Shown: piece by piece, positions 45,439 through 53,462 of the stretch
How the letters are laid out: each line of letters begins with the position of its first letter
How positions within the stretch are numbered: position 1 is the stretch's first letter
Source of the DNA: Plastoroseomonas arctica
GTDB taxonomy: Bacteria > Pseudomonadota > Alphaproteobacteria > Acetobacterales > Acetobacteraceae
Direction: 5' to 3'
DNA length: 64,000 nucleotides
Assembly: GCF_018128965.1 (NCBI RefSeq)
Contig: NZ_JAAEDH010000005.1
Span: forward strand, 62,001-126,000
Translations under genes and position numbers: made by a program
The notes under the pieces: generated by a model
Database searches by the model: none
What the model saw: the letters and a program-made list of their open reading frames with translations, nothing else
What the model was told of the DNA's origin: nothing

Positions 45439-45472
45439 GGCCGGGCGGCCCGGGATTCGCTAGGCTCGCGCC

Positions 45473-46150
45473 ATGACCGTGACCCTGATGCCGCGCCGGC
45501 CGCGCATTCCGCGCCCCACGCTTGCCGAAACGCTGGCGGCCACGCTGGCCGAGCAGATCGTGGCGGGTGAGCGCCTGCCCGGCACCGCGCTGGAGGAGGT
45601 GCAGCTCGCGGCCGAATTCTCGGTCTCCCGCACCCCGGTACGCGAGGCGCTGCGCCAGCTGGGTGCCACCGGGTTGGTCGAGCATCGCCCCCGCCGCGGC
45701 GCTGTGGTGGCGCGCCCCGATGTGGAGCGGCTGCACGGGATGTTCCGTGTGATGGCGGAGCTCGAGGCGCTGGCCGCCACGCTGTGTGCCGGCTCGATGT
45801 CGGCGCGCGACCGGCGCGCGCTGGACCAGCTGCATGCGGGCATGGCGGAGATGGTGCGGCACTCGCACCTCGCCGAATACCGTGCGGCGAATGTGGAGTT
45901 CCATCGCCGGCTCTACGCCGGGGCGGGCAATGACTACCTGGCGGAGCTGGCGGGTGCGACGCGGCAGCGCCTGGCGCCATTCCGGGCCTCGCAGCTGGAG
46001 GCGCCGGAGCGGCTGCAGAAATCCCATGCGGAGCATGGCGAGATCCTGACGGCGATCGCCCGTGCGGACGGGGTTACCGCCGCGAGTGCCGCGCGGCGAC
46101 ACCTGGGTCTTACCGAGGCGGCGTGGATCAGTATGGCGCGCGCAAGTTGA
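45473..46150 (+). CDS. GntR-family regulator, FCD subfamily
   Basis: The 225-residue regulator has an N-terminal winged helix (TLAETLAATLAEQIVAGERLPGTALEEVQLAAEFSVSRTPVREALRQL) and a helical FCD ligand domain (FRVMAELEALAATLCA, then EYRAANVEFHRRLYAGAGND with the His/Asp metal-site residues). FCD regulators sense organic acids and amino acids and usually repress the neighbouring operon. It stands 143 bases upstream of the allophanate hydrolase gene on the same strand and is the obvious candidate controller of the ureide block. Confidence 0.9.
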   Translation: MTVTLMPRRPRIPRPTLAETLAATLAEQIVAGERLPGTALEEVQLAAEFSVSRTPVREALRQLGATGLVEHRPRRGAVVARPDVERLHGMFRVMAELEALAATLCAGSMSARDRRALDQLHAGMAEMVRHSHLAEYRAANVEFHRRLYAGAGNDYLAELAGATRQRLAPFRASQLEAPERLQKSHAEHGEILTAIARADGVTAASAARRHLGLTEAAWISMARAS

Positions 46151-46293
46151 GTGATAATTAGGCAGAAATCAGCACCTGGGGCATCCGTGCATACATCTTG
46201 CACTTCGCAATCGGGCGCCTGTCGCATAAGCCCCTGAGAACGCGCATGATTTGGGCGCATGGTTGTTGGCGCACGCATTGCATGGGGAGGTGC
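46151..46293 (+). promoter_or_regulatory. Control region of the ureide-degradation operon
   Basis: This 143-base gap is relatively AT-rich for the window at its start. It contains short dyad-like elements (GTGCATAC near 46190, repeated GCGCATG-like words near 46250-46280) that could be GntR sites. No convincing -35/-10 pair is visible. The role is inferred mainly from position. Confidence 0.35.
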
Positions 46294-47628
46294 ATGACCG
46301 CGCCGCCCCCTCGCACCATCGCAGGCTACCTGGACGCCTATGCCGACGGCGAGCGGCCGGCCGAACTGCTGGCCGCGACCCATGCGGCAATAACCGCCTG
46401 CGACGATCCCGGCATCTTCCTCGACGTCATCCCACTGGCGCTGCTGATGGAGGAGGCCGGGCGCCTGCCGCCCTATGATCCCGTCGCCTATCCGCTCTGG
46501 GGCGTGCCCTTCGCGGTGAAGGACAATATCGATGTGGCGGGGCGCCCGACCACCGCGGCCTGCCCGGCCTTCGCCTATACGCCTGGCGCCGATGCCCCCG
46601 CCGTCGCGCGGCTTTGCGCCGCCGGCGCCATCCCGGTCGCCAAGACGAACCTCGACCAGTTTGCGACAGGCCTGGTCGGCGTCCGCACGCCGCATCCGGT
46701 GCCGCGCAACAGCGCCGATCCGCTGCGGGTGCCGGGTGGCTCCTCGTCGGGCAGCGCCGTCGCGGTGGCTCGCGGGCTGGTGCCGTTTGCGCTGGGCACG
46801 GATACGGCGGGGTCGGGGCGGGTGCCGGCGGCGCTGAACGGGATCGTCGGGCTGAAGCCCTCGCCGGGGGCGGTGTCCTCGCGCGGCGTGGTGCCGGCCT
46901 GCCGCAGCCTGGATTGCGTCTCGGTTTTCGCGCAGGGCGCCGGCGAGGCCTGGGCGGTCTTTGACGTCATGCGCGGCTATGATGGCGACGACCCCTTCGC
47001 AAAACCCTTTCCGGCGGATGACGCCACACCGGTCGAGCGTCTCGGCATCCCCGCCTTGTCCGAGCTGATCTTCGACGAGCCCGAGGCCGAGGCCGCCTGG
47101 GAGTCCGCGCTGCCCGGCCTTGCGGCGCTCGCGCCGGATGTCTCGGCACCCGACATCGCACCCTTCCTCGCCATCGCGCGCATGCTCTACGAGAGCGCCC
47201 TTGTCGCCGAGCGCGATGCGAGCTTCGGCGAATTCCTGCGCGCCAATCTCGACGCGGTCGATCCCACGGTGCGTGCGATCACCCTCAACGCCGACCGCTT
47301 CACCGCGACCGACGTTTTCCGCGCCCAGCACCAGTTCGCGGCGCTGCGCCGGGCCAGCGAAAGGGTCTGGGATCACATCGACGCGCTGGTGCTGCCCTCC
47401 GTGCCGCAATTCCCCACGCTCGCGGCGCTCGAAGCGGACCGCATCGGGCCCAATGCGCGGCTCGGCACCTACACCAATTTCGTTAACCTGCTGGGCCTTG
47501 CCGCCATCGCCGTGCCCGGGCCGCGCCGCCCAGATGGCCTGCCTGCGGGCGTCACCTTCATCGGACCCTTCGGGTCGGATGCGCGGCTCGCGCGGCTCGC
47601 CGCGCGCTATCTGGGAGAGGCGGCATGA
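46294..47628 (+). CDS. atzF: Allophanate hydrolase, amidase domain (AtzF-like)
   Basis: The 444-residue amidase-signature enzyme hydrolyses allophanate. The catalytic triad is K76 (AVKDNID), S150 (in GGSSSGSA) and S174 (DTAGSGRVPAA). The spacings of 74 and 24 residues equal those of AtzF. The start at 46294 has GGGGAGG directly upstream. Fused allophanate hydrolases carry a C-terminal domain of about 150 residues; here the protein stops after the amidase and that domain is the next gene. The two overlap by ATGA. AtzE (biuret hydrolase) is also an amidase, so some ambiguity in substrate remains. Confidence 0.85.
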   Translation: MTAPPPRTIAGYLDAYADGERPAELLAATHAAITACDDPGIFLDVIPLALLMEEAGRLPPYDPVAYPLWGVPFAVKDNIDVAGRPTTAACPAFAYTPGADAPAVARLCAAGAIPVAKTNLDQFATGLVGVRTPHPVPRNSADPLRVPGGSSSGSAVAVARGLVPFALGTDTAGSGRVPAALNGIVGLKPSPGAVSSRGVVPACRSLDCVSVFAQGAGEAWAVFDVMRGYDGDDPFAKPFPADDATPVERLGIPALSELIFDEPEAEAAWESALPGLAALAPDVSAPDIAPFLAIARMLYESALVAERDASFGEFLRANLDAVDPTVRAITLNADRFTATDVFRAQHQFAALRRASERVWDHIDALVLPSVPQFPTLAALEADRIGPNARLGTYTNFVNLLGLAAIAVPGPRRPDGLPAGVTFIGPFGSDARLARLAARYLGEAA

Positions 47629-48029
47629 TCGAACTCGCGGTCGTGGGCGCGCATCTCTCGGGCCTCGCGCTCAACCACGAACTCACCAGCCGCGACGCGC
47701 GGCTGCTGCGCGCCGTTGCCACCGAGGACTGCTACCGCCTCTACGCGCTGCCCGGCGGCCCGCCGCGCCGGCCGGGGCTGATCCGCGTGGCACCTGGCAC
47801 GGGCACCGCCATCGCCACCGAAGTCTGGGCGCTGCCGCCGGAGGGCTTCGCGTCCTTCGTCGCGAGCATCCCCGCGCCGCTCGGCATCGGCACCTTGCTG
47901 CTCGCCGATGGCAGCCGACCCAAGGGGTTCCTCGTCGAACCCGAAGGCCTGCACGGCGCCACCGACATCAGCCACCACGGTGGCTGGCGCGCCTATCTCA
48001 CATCCCTCACCCTGGAGAGCACACCATGA
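47625..48029 (+). CDS. Stand-alone C-terminal domain of allophanate hydrolase
   Basis: The 134-residue protein matches the C-terminal domain of allophanate hydrolase: AVVGAHLSGLALNHELTSRDARLL, YRLYALPG, RPGLIRV, TEVWALP, GSRPKGFLVEPEGL. The fold is related to gamma-glutamylcyclotransferases. In yeast urea amidolyase this domain acts on the N-carboxycarbamate product of the amidase step; in AtzF it aids stability. Here it is an independent gene, overlapped by 4 bases at each end, so it probably forms a complex with the amidase. Confidence 0.85.
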   Translation: MIELAVVGAHLSGLALNHELTSRDARLLRAVATEDCYRLYALPGGPPRRPGLIRVAPGTGTAIATEVWALPPEGFASFVASIPAPLGIGTLLLADGSRPKGFLVEPEGLHGATDISHHGGWRAYLTSLTLESTP

Positions 48030-48976
48030 TCGATCGCCGTACCCTCCTCGCGGCCGGTGCCGCCACGCTCGCCGCGCCGCACATCGCCAATGCCCAGGCG
48101 CCGCGCACCGTGAAGATGGGCTCGCTCCGCCTCATCCATTCGATGACGCCGCATTTCTACCAGCGCTTCGCCCCCCCGGGCCTCACCATCGAGATCACCA
48201 CCTTCGACAGCCCGACCGACGGCAAGAACGCCGTCGTCACGCGCTCGGTCGATTTCGGCGGCTTCGGCATCGCGGCCGGCATGCTCGGCGCGGCCGCCGG
48301 CGAGCCCGTCGTCGTGGTCGGCGCCTTCTGCAACCGCGGCATGGGCGTGGTCAGCAAGGCCGGCTCCACCATCCGCGCCATCGGCGACCTGCGCGGCAAG
48401 CGCGTGGGCATCTGGCCGGGGTCGACGCAGGAGGTCTTCATCCTCGAACGCCTGCGCCAGTCCGGCATGACCGTACGCGACATCACCGCCGTGCGCGTGC
48501 CCTTCGGCGAGATGCACGCGATGCTCTCGCGCGGCGACATCGACGCCTATGTCGGCGCCGAGCCGGGCCCGGGCCTGTCCATCTCCTCCGGCGTCGGCCA
48601 GCTGGTCGAGTACCCCTATGCGACGGCGATGGGCGGCCTGAACATGATCTTCGCCACCTCCGAGGCGCTGATCGCGGCCGACCCGGCGCTGGTGCGCACC
48701 ATGCTCGGCATCCATCGCCGCGCGAGCGAACACATGATGGCGAACCGCGCGGAAGTGGCGGAAGCGACGGTGCGCATCCTCGGCGCCCAGCGCGCCGCGG
48801 TGGATCAGGCGCTGGGCGCGGACAACGTGGAATACATCTGGCGGCTGGATGACACGGTGATGGCGCAGGCGCGCACCTACGGGCAGCAGATGCTGGAGAT
48901 GCGCCAGATCCGGCAGCTTCCCGACTTTGGGAAGTTCCTGAACCCGAGTTTCTCGAATGCGCTGGCGTCTGCGTGA
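48026..48976 (+). CDS. ABC transporter substrate-binding protein (NMT1/SsuA-like)
   Basis: The 316-residue periplasmic receptor begins with a twin-arginine-like signal (IDRRTLLAAGAATLAAPHIANAQA). The NMT1/THI5/SsuA fold follows: FYQRFAPPGLTIEITTFDSPTDGKNAVVTRSVDFGGFG, LRGKRVGIWPGSTQEVFILERL and AYVGAEPGPGLSISSGVGQLVEYPY. Relatives bind nitrate, sulfonates, pyrimidine precursors or ureides. The ATG overlaps the preceding stop. The TGA stop belongs to a large inverted-repeat element separating this gene from its permease. Confidence 0.88.
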   Translation: MIDRRTLLAAGAATLAAPHIANAQAPRTVKMGSLRLIHSMTPHFYQRFAPPGLTIEITTFDSPTDGKNAVVTRSVDFGGFGIAAGMLGAAAGEPVVVVGAFCNRGMGVVSKAGSTIRAIGDLRGKRVGIWPGSTQEVFILERLRQSGMTVRDITAVRVPFGEMHAMLSRGDIDAYVGAEPGPGLSISSGVGQLVEYPYATAMGGLNMIFATSEALIAADPALVRTMLGIHRRASEHMMANRAEVAEATVRILGAQRAAVDQALGADNVEYIWRLDDTVMAQARTYGQQMLEMRQIRQLPDFGKFLNPSFSNALASA

Positions 48977-49108
48977 AGCAAGACTGGGGGAAATGAATTT
49001 CCCCCAGACCCCCATTCTTTTATTTTTGATTTATTGGTGCTGACCCAACAACCAGCACCAATAGATAAAAATAAAAGAAGGGGGTTTCGGGGAATTCATA
49101 CCCCCACG
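48974..49108. repeat. Composite inverted repeat (AT-containing type) inside the ABC operon
   Basis: The element begins at the TGA stop of the receptor gene (TGAAGCAAG). Two imperfect arms of about 65 bases flank a perfect 10-bp stem ATTGGTGCTG/CAGCACCAAT (49033-49042 and 49053-49062) with a 10-base loop. Each arm holds a G/C hairpin around AATTC, then an ACCCCC-like run and a CTTTTATTTTT tract. It could attenuate transcription between receptor and permease, so giving more receptor than membrane subunit. Confidence 0.85.
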
Positions 49109-49125
49109 CTGTCAAGGGAGTTCCC

Positions 49126-49965
49126 ATGTCCGACCTGACACTCACCGCCCCCATCCCCACCGTGCGCCGCCCCAGCGCGGCCCTTGGCCGCCTGCGACAA
49201 TTCGGGCTCGCCCTGATCGTCCCCGCGCTGCTGCTGCTCGGCTGGCACCTGGCGGTGAAGGCCGGCATGAGCCGCCTCATCCCGTCGCCCTACGCCGTCG
49301 CCGAATACATGGTGGATTTCGCCTGGGGCGGCATCTGGGACGACGCCTTTTCCGCCACGCTGCACCAGCATCTGCTGGCCTCCGCGAGCCGCGTCTATGG
49401 CGGCTTCATCCTCGCCGCGCTGGTGGCGGTGCCGCTCGGCATCATGATCGGGCGGGTGCCGCTGGTGCGCGACCTGCTCGATCCCTTCCTGCAGCTGATG
49501 CGGCCGATCCCGGTCACCGCCTGGCTGCCGCTGTCGATGATCCTGTTCGGGCTTGGCGCGACGTCCGCGTTCTTCCTGGTCTTCCTCGGCGCCTTCTACC
49601 CCATCCTGCTGAACACCATCTTCGGCGTGCGCGGCGTGGAGCCTCGCCTGTTTGAGGCGGCGTCCATGCTGGGTTGCCGGGGGAACGCGCAGACCTTCAA
49701 GGTCGTGCTGCCGGCCGCGATGCCCTCCATCTTCACCGGGCTGCGGCTGGGGCTGGGCTTGGCCTGGTTCGTCATCGTGGTGGGCGAGATGACCGGGGTG
49801 CCGCAGGGCCTGGGCGCGGTGATCATGGACGGACGCACGCTATCGCGCACCGAGCTGGTGATCTGCGGCATGATCGTCATCGGCATCGCCGGCTATCTGT
49901 CCGACCGCGTCATCCTCGCGCTGATGCAGCGCGCGCTTCGCTGGAGCCCGCAGCACCATGGCTGA
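49126..49965 (+). CDS. ABC transporter permease (SsuC/NrtB/TauC family)
   Basis: The 279-residue membrane protein has about six hydrophobic segments and the permease EAA-type loop EAASMLGCRGNAQTFKVVLPAAMPSIFTGLRLGLGLAW. The family is the nitrate/sulfonate/taurine type that pairs with NMT1-like receptors. The start at 49126 is 17 bases after the repeat element and has AAGGGAG upstream. The gene overlaps the ATPase gene by 8 bases. Confidence 0.9.
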   Translation: MSDLTLTAPIPTVRRPSAALGRLRQFGLALIVPALLLLGWHLAVKAGMSRLIPSPYAVAEYMVDFAWGGIWDDAFSATLHQHLLASASRVYGGFILAALVAVPLGIMIGRVPLVRDLLDPFLQLMRPIPVTAWLPLSMILFGLGATSAFFLVFLGAFYPILLNTIFGVRGVEPRLFEAASMLGCRGNAQTFKVVLPAAMPSIFTGLRLGLGLAWFVIVVGEMTGVPQGLGAVIMDGRTLSRTELVICGMIVIGIAGYLSDRVILALMQRALRWSPQHHG

Positions 49966-50731
49966 GATCCCCATCCTCGAGATCAAATCGGTCTCCAAGC
50001 GCTTCACCCTGCAAGGCCAGGTGATCGACGCGCTGCGCGACGCGAACCTCACGGTGGCCAAGGGGGAATTCATCTGCCTGATCGGCGCCTCAGGGTGCGG
50101 GAAATCCACGCTGCTGCGCATCGTGGCGGGGTTCGAAGGCGTGACCTCGGGCGAGGCGCTGATGTGGGGCAAGCCGATCGAGGGCCCGGCGCCCGACCGC
50201 GGCATGGTGTTCCAGGATTACGGGCTGTTTCCGTGGCTGACGGTGAAGGATAACATCGCCTTCGGCCCGAAATCGCGTGGCCGCCCGGCCGGCGAAGTCA
50301 GCGCGACCGTCGATCGCTTCGTGGACATGATCGGGTTGGGGAAGTTCGCCAATGTCTGGCCGCACCAGCTTTCGGGCGGGATGAAGCAGCGCGTCGCCAT
50401 CGCGCGCGTGCTGGCGAACGACGCCGAGATGGTGCTGATGGACGAGCCCTTCGGCGCGCTTGACGCGATGACGCGCGAACGGCTGCAGGATGAGCTGCTG
50501 GATATCTGGCAGCGCACCGGGCTGACTGTGCTGTTCGTCACCCACTCGATCGAGGAGGCGATCTTCCTCGCCGACCGCGTGGTGGTGATGGAGCCGGGGC
50601 CGGGCCGCATCGCAAGCGAGGTGCGGATCGAGCTGCCGCGGCCGCGCGATGTCTCCAGCCCCGAGTTCAACGACGTGCGGCGCATGCTCGGCGCCAGGCT
50701 GCACAGCCACCACGCGCCGAAGGCTGCCTAG
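49958..50731 (+). CDS. ABC transporter ATP-binding protein (SsuB/NrtD/TauB family)
   Basis: The 257-residue ATPase has Walker A GASGCGKST (residues about 46-54), the Q-loop MVFQDYGLFPW, the signature LSGGMKQR, Walker B VLMDEPFGALD, and the H-loop VTHS. It drives uptake with the receptor and permease before it. The substrate is inferred from neighbours to be cyanuric acid or another cyclic or linear ureide, since catabolic genes flank the transporter on both sides. Confidence 0.93.
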   Translation: MAEIPILEIKSVSKRFTLQGQVIDALRDANLTVAKGEFICLIGASGCGKSTLLRIVAGFEGVTSGEALMWGKPIEGPAPDRGMVFQDYGLFPWLTVKDNIAFGPKSRGRPAGEVSATVDRFVDMIGLGKFANVWPHQLSGGMKQRVAIARVLANDAEMVLMDEPFGALDAMTRERLQDELLDIWQRTGLTVLFVTHSIEEAIFLADRVVVMEPGPGRIASEVRIELPRPRDVSSPEFNDVRRMLGARLHSHHAPKAA

Positions 50732-50792
50732 CAGGTCGACACGCCGGCCATGTCGGGGCCCAATGCGGAAGACCATCCGCAAGGTGCCACCC

Positions 50793-51482
50793 ATGCCCAC
50801 CACCCGAATCGGCCTTCTGCTGTTCCCCAACCTGACGCAGCTGGACCTCACCGGCCCGGCCGAGGTCTTCGCGCGCATGCCGGGCGCCGAACTCCACCTG
50901 ATCTGGAAGACGCGCGACCCGGTTCCATCCGACCGCACGCTGACCATCCTGCCCACCACGACCTTCGCCGATTGCCCGACGCTGGATCTCATCTGCGTCC
51001 CCGGCGGCCCCGGCCAGGTCGCCCTGATGGAAGATGACGAGACGCTCGACTTCCTCCGCCGCATTGCCGAGACCTGCACCCTCGTCACCTCGGTCTGCAC
51101 CGGGTCGCTGGTGCTGGCGGCCGCCGGCCTGCTGACCGGCTACCGGGCCACGTCGCACTGGTCCTCGATCGACCAGCTCGCGCTGCTCGGCGCCATCCCC
51201 ACGCACGAGCGCGTCGTGCGCGACCGCAACCGCATCACCGGCGCCGGCGTCACCTCCGGCATCGATTTCGCGCTGACCGTCGTTGCCGAACTCGCTGGGC
51301 CTGAGGCCGCGCAGGAGATCCAGCTGCAGCTCGAATACGACCCCGCGCCGCCCTACGACTCCGGCACGCCGGACACCGCGCCGCCCGAAATCCTCGCCGC
51401 CGCGCGGGCAAAATCGGCGAACTTCATGGCCCGCCGCCGCGCCGCCACCGAGCGCGCCGCAGCGCGGCTTCCCCACGCATGA
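50793..51482 (+). CDS. DJ-1/PfpI family protein, isonitrile hydratase-like
   Basis: The 229-residue protein of the DJ-1 superfamily has its nucleophile Cys at residue 102 in SVCTGSLVLAAAG. T103 follows it and D18 lies in QLDLTGP. These match the Cys, Thr and Asp used by Pseudomonas isonitrile hydratase (InhA), which is almost the same length. It lies between the transporter ATPase and the cyanuric acid amidohydrolase gene and overlaps the latter by ATGA. A role in the ureide pathway is therefore likely, but its real substrate is unknown. Confidence 0.83.
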   Translation: MPTTRIGLLLFPNLTQLDLTGPAEVFARMPGAELHLIWKTRDPVPSDRTLTILPTTTFADCPTLDLICVPGGPGQVALMEDDETLDFLRRIAETCTLVTSVCTGSLVLAAAGLLTGYRATSHWSSIDQLALLGAIPTHERVVRDRNRITGAGVTSGIDFALTVVAELAGPEAAQEIQLQLEYDPAPPYDSGTPDTAPPEILAAARAKSANFMARRRAATERAAARLPHA

Positions 51483-52558
51483 CACGTCTGGCCCAGGCGT
51501 TCCGAGTCCCGATGCGCCACCCCGGCGACGTCAGCGGGATCGCGGCGCTGATCGCCTCGGGCGAACTCGACCCACGCACCATCACCGCGATCCTCGGCAA
51601 GACCGAAGGCAATGGCTGTGTGAACGACTTCACCCGCGCCTACGCCGTCCAATCCCTGACCCAGCTGCTCGGCCCCGACAGCCATGACCGCATCGCCATG
51701 GTGATGTCCGGCGGCACGGAAGGTGGCCTCTCACCACACTTCCTCATCCTCGCCACCGCCCAGACCGACGCACCCTCAAACGCCGCCGGCGCGCTCGCCA
51801 TGGCCACCGCCTTCACCCGCGACTTCGCCCCCGAAGAAATCGGCCGCATGGCGCAGATCCACGCCACCGCCGCCGCCATCCGCGCCGCCGCCACCCAGTT
51901 CGACACCATCCACTTCGTGCAAATCAAATGCCCGCTGCTCACCAGCGAACGCATCGCCGACGCCCAGGCCCGAGGCCACTCCGTCGCTACCCACGACACC
52001 TACCATTCCATGGGCCTCTCGCGCGGCGCATCAGCCCTCGGCGTCGCCCTCGCCCTGAACGAAATCCCCGAAACCGCGCTCTCCGACACGGTCATCGGCG
52101 CCGATACCACCCTGTTCTCCCGCCGTGCCTCCGCCTCCGCCGGCGTCGAACTCATGCGCAACGAAATCCTCATCCTCGGCACCAGCACCGCCTGGGCCGG
52201 CGACCTGACCATCACCCACGAGGTCATGGCCGACGCCATCGACACCCCCGCCCTCCACCGCGCCCTCCACGCCGCCGACCTCATCCCCCAAGATGGCCAA
52301 CTCCCCGCCCACGAAGAAGCCCGCCTCATCGCCATCCTTGCCAAGGCCGAACCCAGCACCCACGGCACCATCCGCGGCGCCCGCCACACCATGAACGACG
52401 ACAGCGATATCAACGCCACACGCCACGCCCGCGCCCTCGTCGGCGGCGTCATCGCCGCCACCACCGGACGCACCACCCTCTTCGTCTCCGGCGGCGCCGA
52501 ACACCAAGGCCCCGACGGCGGCGGCCCCGTGGCGGTGATCGCGAGACGGCGGGGGTAG
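51479..52558 (+). CDS. atzD: Cyanuric acid amidohydrolase/barbiturase family ring-opening enzyme
   Basis: The 359-residue protein has the three-fold repeated fold of AtzD/TrzD/barbiturase. Three Lys-Ser pairs are recognisable, one per repeat: K41 (ILGKTEGNG) with S77 (VMSGGTEGG), K150 (VQIKCPLLT) with S220 (RRASASAG), and K289 (LAKAEPS) with S337 (LFVSGGAEHQGPDGG). The family opens cyanuric acid to carboxybiuret, or barbiturate to ureidomalonate. The downstream ureide genes favour cyanuric acid. It is last in the operon, overlaps the DJ-1 gene by 4 bases, and ends 1 base before a long inverted repeat. Confidence 0.85.
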   Translation: MTRLAQAFRVPMRHPGDVSGIAALIASGELDPRTITAILGKTEGNGCVNDFTRAYAVQSLTQLLGPDSHDRIAMVMSGGTEGGLSPHFLILATAQTDAPSNAAGALAMATAFTRDFAPEEIGRMAQIHATAAAIRAAATQFDTIHFVQIKCPLLTSERIADAQARGHSVATHDTYHSMGLSRGASALGVALALNEIPETALSDTVIGADTTLFSRRASASAGVELMRNEILILGTSTAWAGDLTITHEVMADAIDTPALHRALHAADLIPQDGQLPAHEEARLIAILAKAEPSTHGTIRGARHTMNDDSDINATRHARALVGGVIAATTGRTTLFVSGGAEHQGPDGGGPVAVIARRRG

Positions 52559-52859
52559 GAAGGCAAGAAAGGCGGGGGGCGCTGCCCCCTCGACCCCCGC
52601 CGGGGATCGCGCCGATCCCCGGGCCCCTGCATGTGCTGGTCCTGGGTTGGGGAGGGGTGTGCTTGCGGTGATGAGGCGGGTTGGGGAGGGGGCGCATCGA
52701 GGGAGTTTCCCTCGCCGCGGGAACCGCCGCGCGCCCCCTCCCCAACCCGGCTCGCCTTCGGCGAGGCTCAACCTTTCCCAATCCAGGAACCAACAAATGG
52801 AGGTCCAGGATCGACACGATCCTGGTGGGGTCCAGGGGCAAAGCCCCTGGCCTTGCTTA
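52559..52859. repeat. Long composite inverted repeat between atzD and a lipoprotein gene
   Basis: No gene is visible here. Left arm (about 52566-52655) and right arm (about 52770-52859) are reverse complements with many substitutions. Each holds a GGGGG/CCCCC hairpin near its outer end, then a second stem (CCGGGGATCG/CGATCCCCGG at 52600-52622; CCAGGATCG/CGATCCTGG at 52805-52825) and a GTTGGTTCCTGG-like word. The right end gives TAAGCAAGG on the minus strand, where TAA is the lipoprotein stop. The gap between converging genes is filled by this element. Confidence 0.88.
52677..52749. repeat. Central 19-bp perfect inverted repeat of the 52.7-kb element
   Basis: CGGGTTGGGGAGGGGGCGC (52677-52695) and its exact reverse complement (52731-52749) flank 35 bases that hold a further small stem (GAGGGA/TCCCTC). 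It is followed by CTCGCC-ttc-GGCGAG at 52751-52765. This stem is not shared with the other elements. Confidence 0.9.
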
Positions 52860-53462
52860 CCTTCGCACGCGCGCCGCCCTCGCGACTGCCGTCGCGAAGG
52901 CGCGCGGGTCGGCGGGGGTGGGGTTGGTGTCGGCGATCGTGACTTGGGCTTGCAGGAAGTGTCCTGCCGCGCCGCCGAGGCAGATGGTGCGTCGGATGGA
53001 TTCGCGGCTCATTTCGCCTTCGAGTTCGACGCAGCGGAGGGCTCGGCCTTGTGGCACGGCCAGGTCGAAGCGGGTGCGTTCGTGCAGGTTGCGGACTGTG
53101 CGGCCGTTCGGCGCGGCCAGGATTTCCTGCATCAGGCGGTCGAATTCCGCGGCCAGGTGGGGGCCTTGCGGGTCGGAGGGCACGGCGCCGAGGCCGCGGT
53201 CGTAGAGGAAGACGGTGCCGATGGCGTCGAGGTCGTCGCGCCCGTAGGCGACGGCGATGCCGTAGCCGGGCTGGCGGGTTTCGTATTCGGTGACGGTGTC
53301 GCGTTTGAAGCCGGCGATGGCGTCGGGCAGGCGCGCGGCGACTTCGTCGAGGCTCGGCCGCCCGGCGCGGGTGCCGGGCGTGAGGAGGTCGCCTTCGTCG
53401 ACCGGCGCGCAGCCGGCGAGTGCGGTGAGCAGCGCGAGCGTGATCAGTCGCGCCGGGTGCAT
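52857..53462 (-). CDS. Putative lipoprotein of unknown function
   Basis: The 201-residue protein has a lipoprotein signal with the lipobox L-A-G-C at residues 15-18, so it should be anchored to a membrane. The mature part has segments such as GYGIAVAYGRDDLDAIGTVFLYDRGLG and a C-terminal helical region. No family is recognised. The ATG shares one base with the TerC stop codon (TGATG), and the TAA stop belongs to the large repeat. Confidence 0.72.
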   Translation of the reverse strand: MHPARLITLALLTALAGCAPVDEGDLLTPGTRAGRPSLDEVAARLPDAIAGFKRDTVTEYETRQPGYGIAVAYGRDDLDAIGTVFLYDRGLGAVPSDPQGPHLAAEFDRLMQEILAAPNGRTVRNLHERTRFDLAVPQGRALRCVELEGEMSRESIRRTICLGGAAGHFLQAQVTIADTNPTPADPRAFATAVARAARVRR

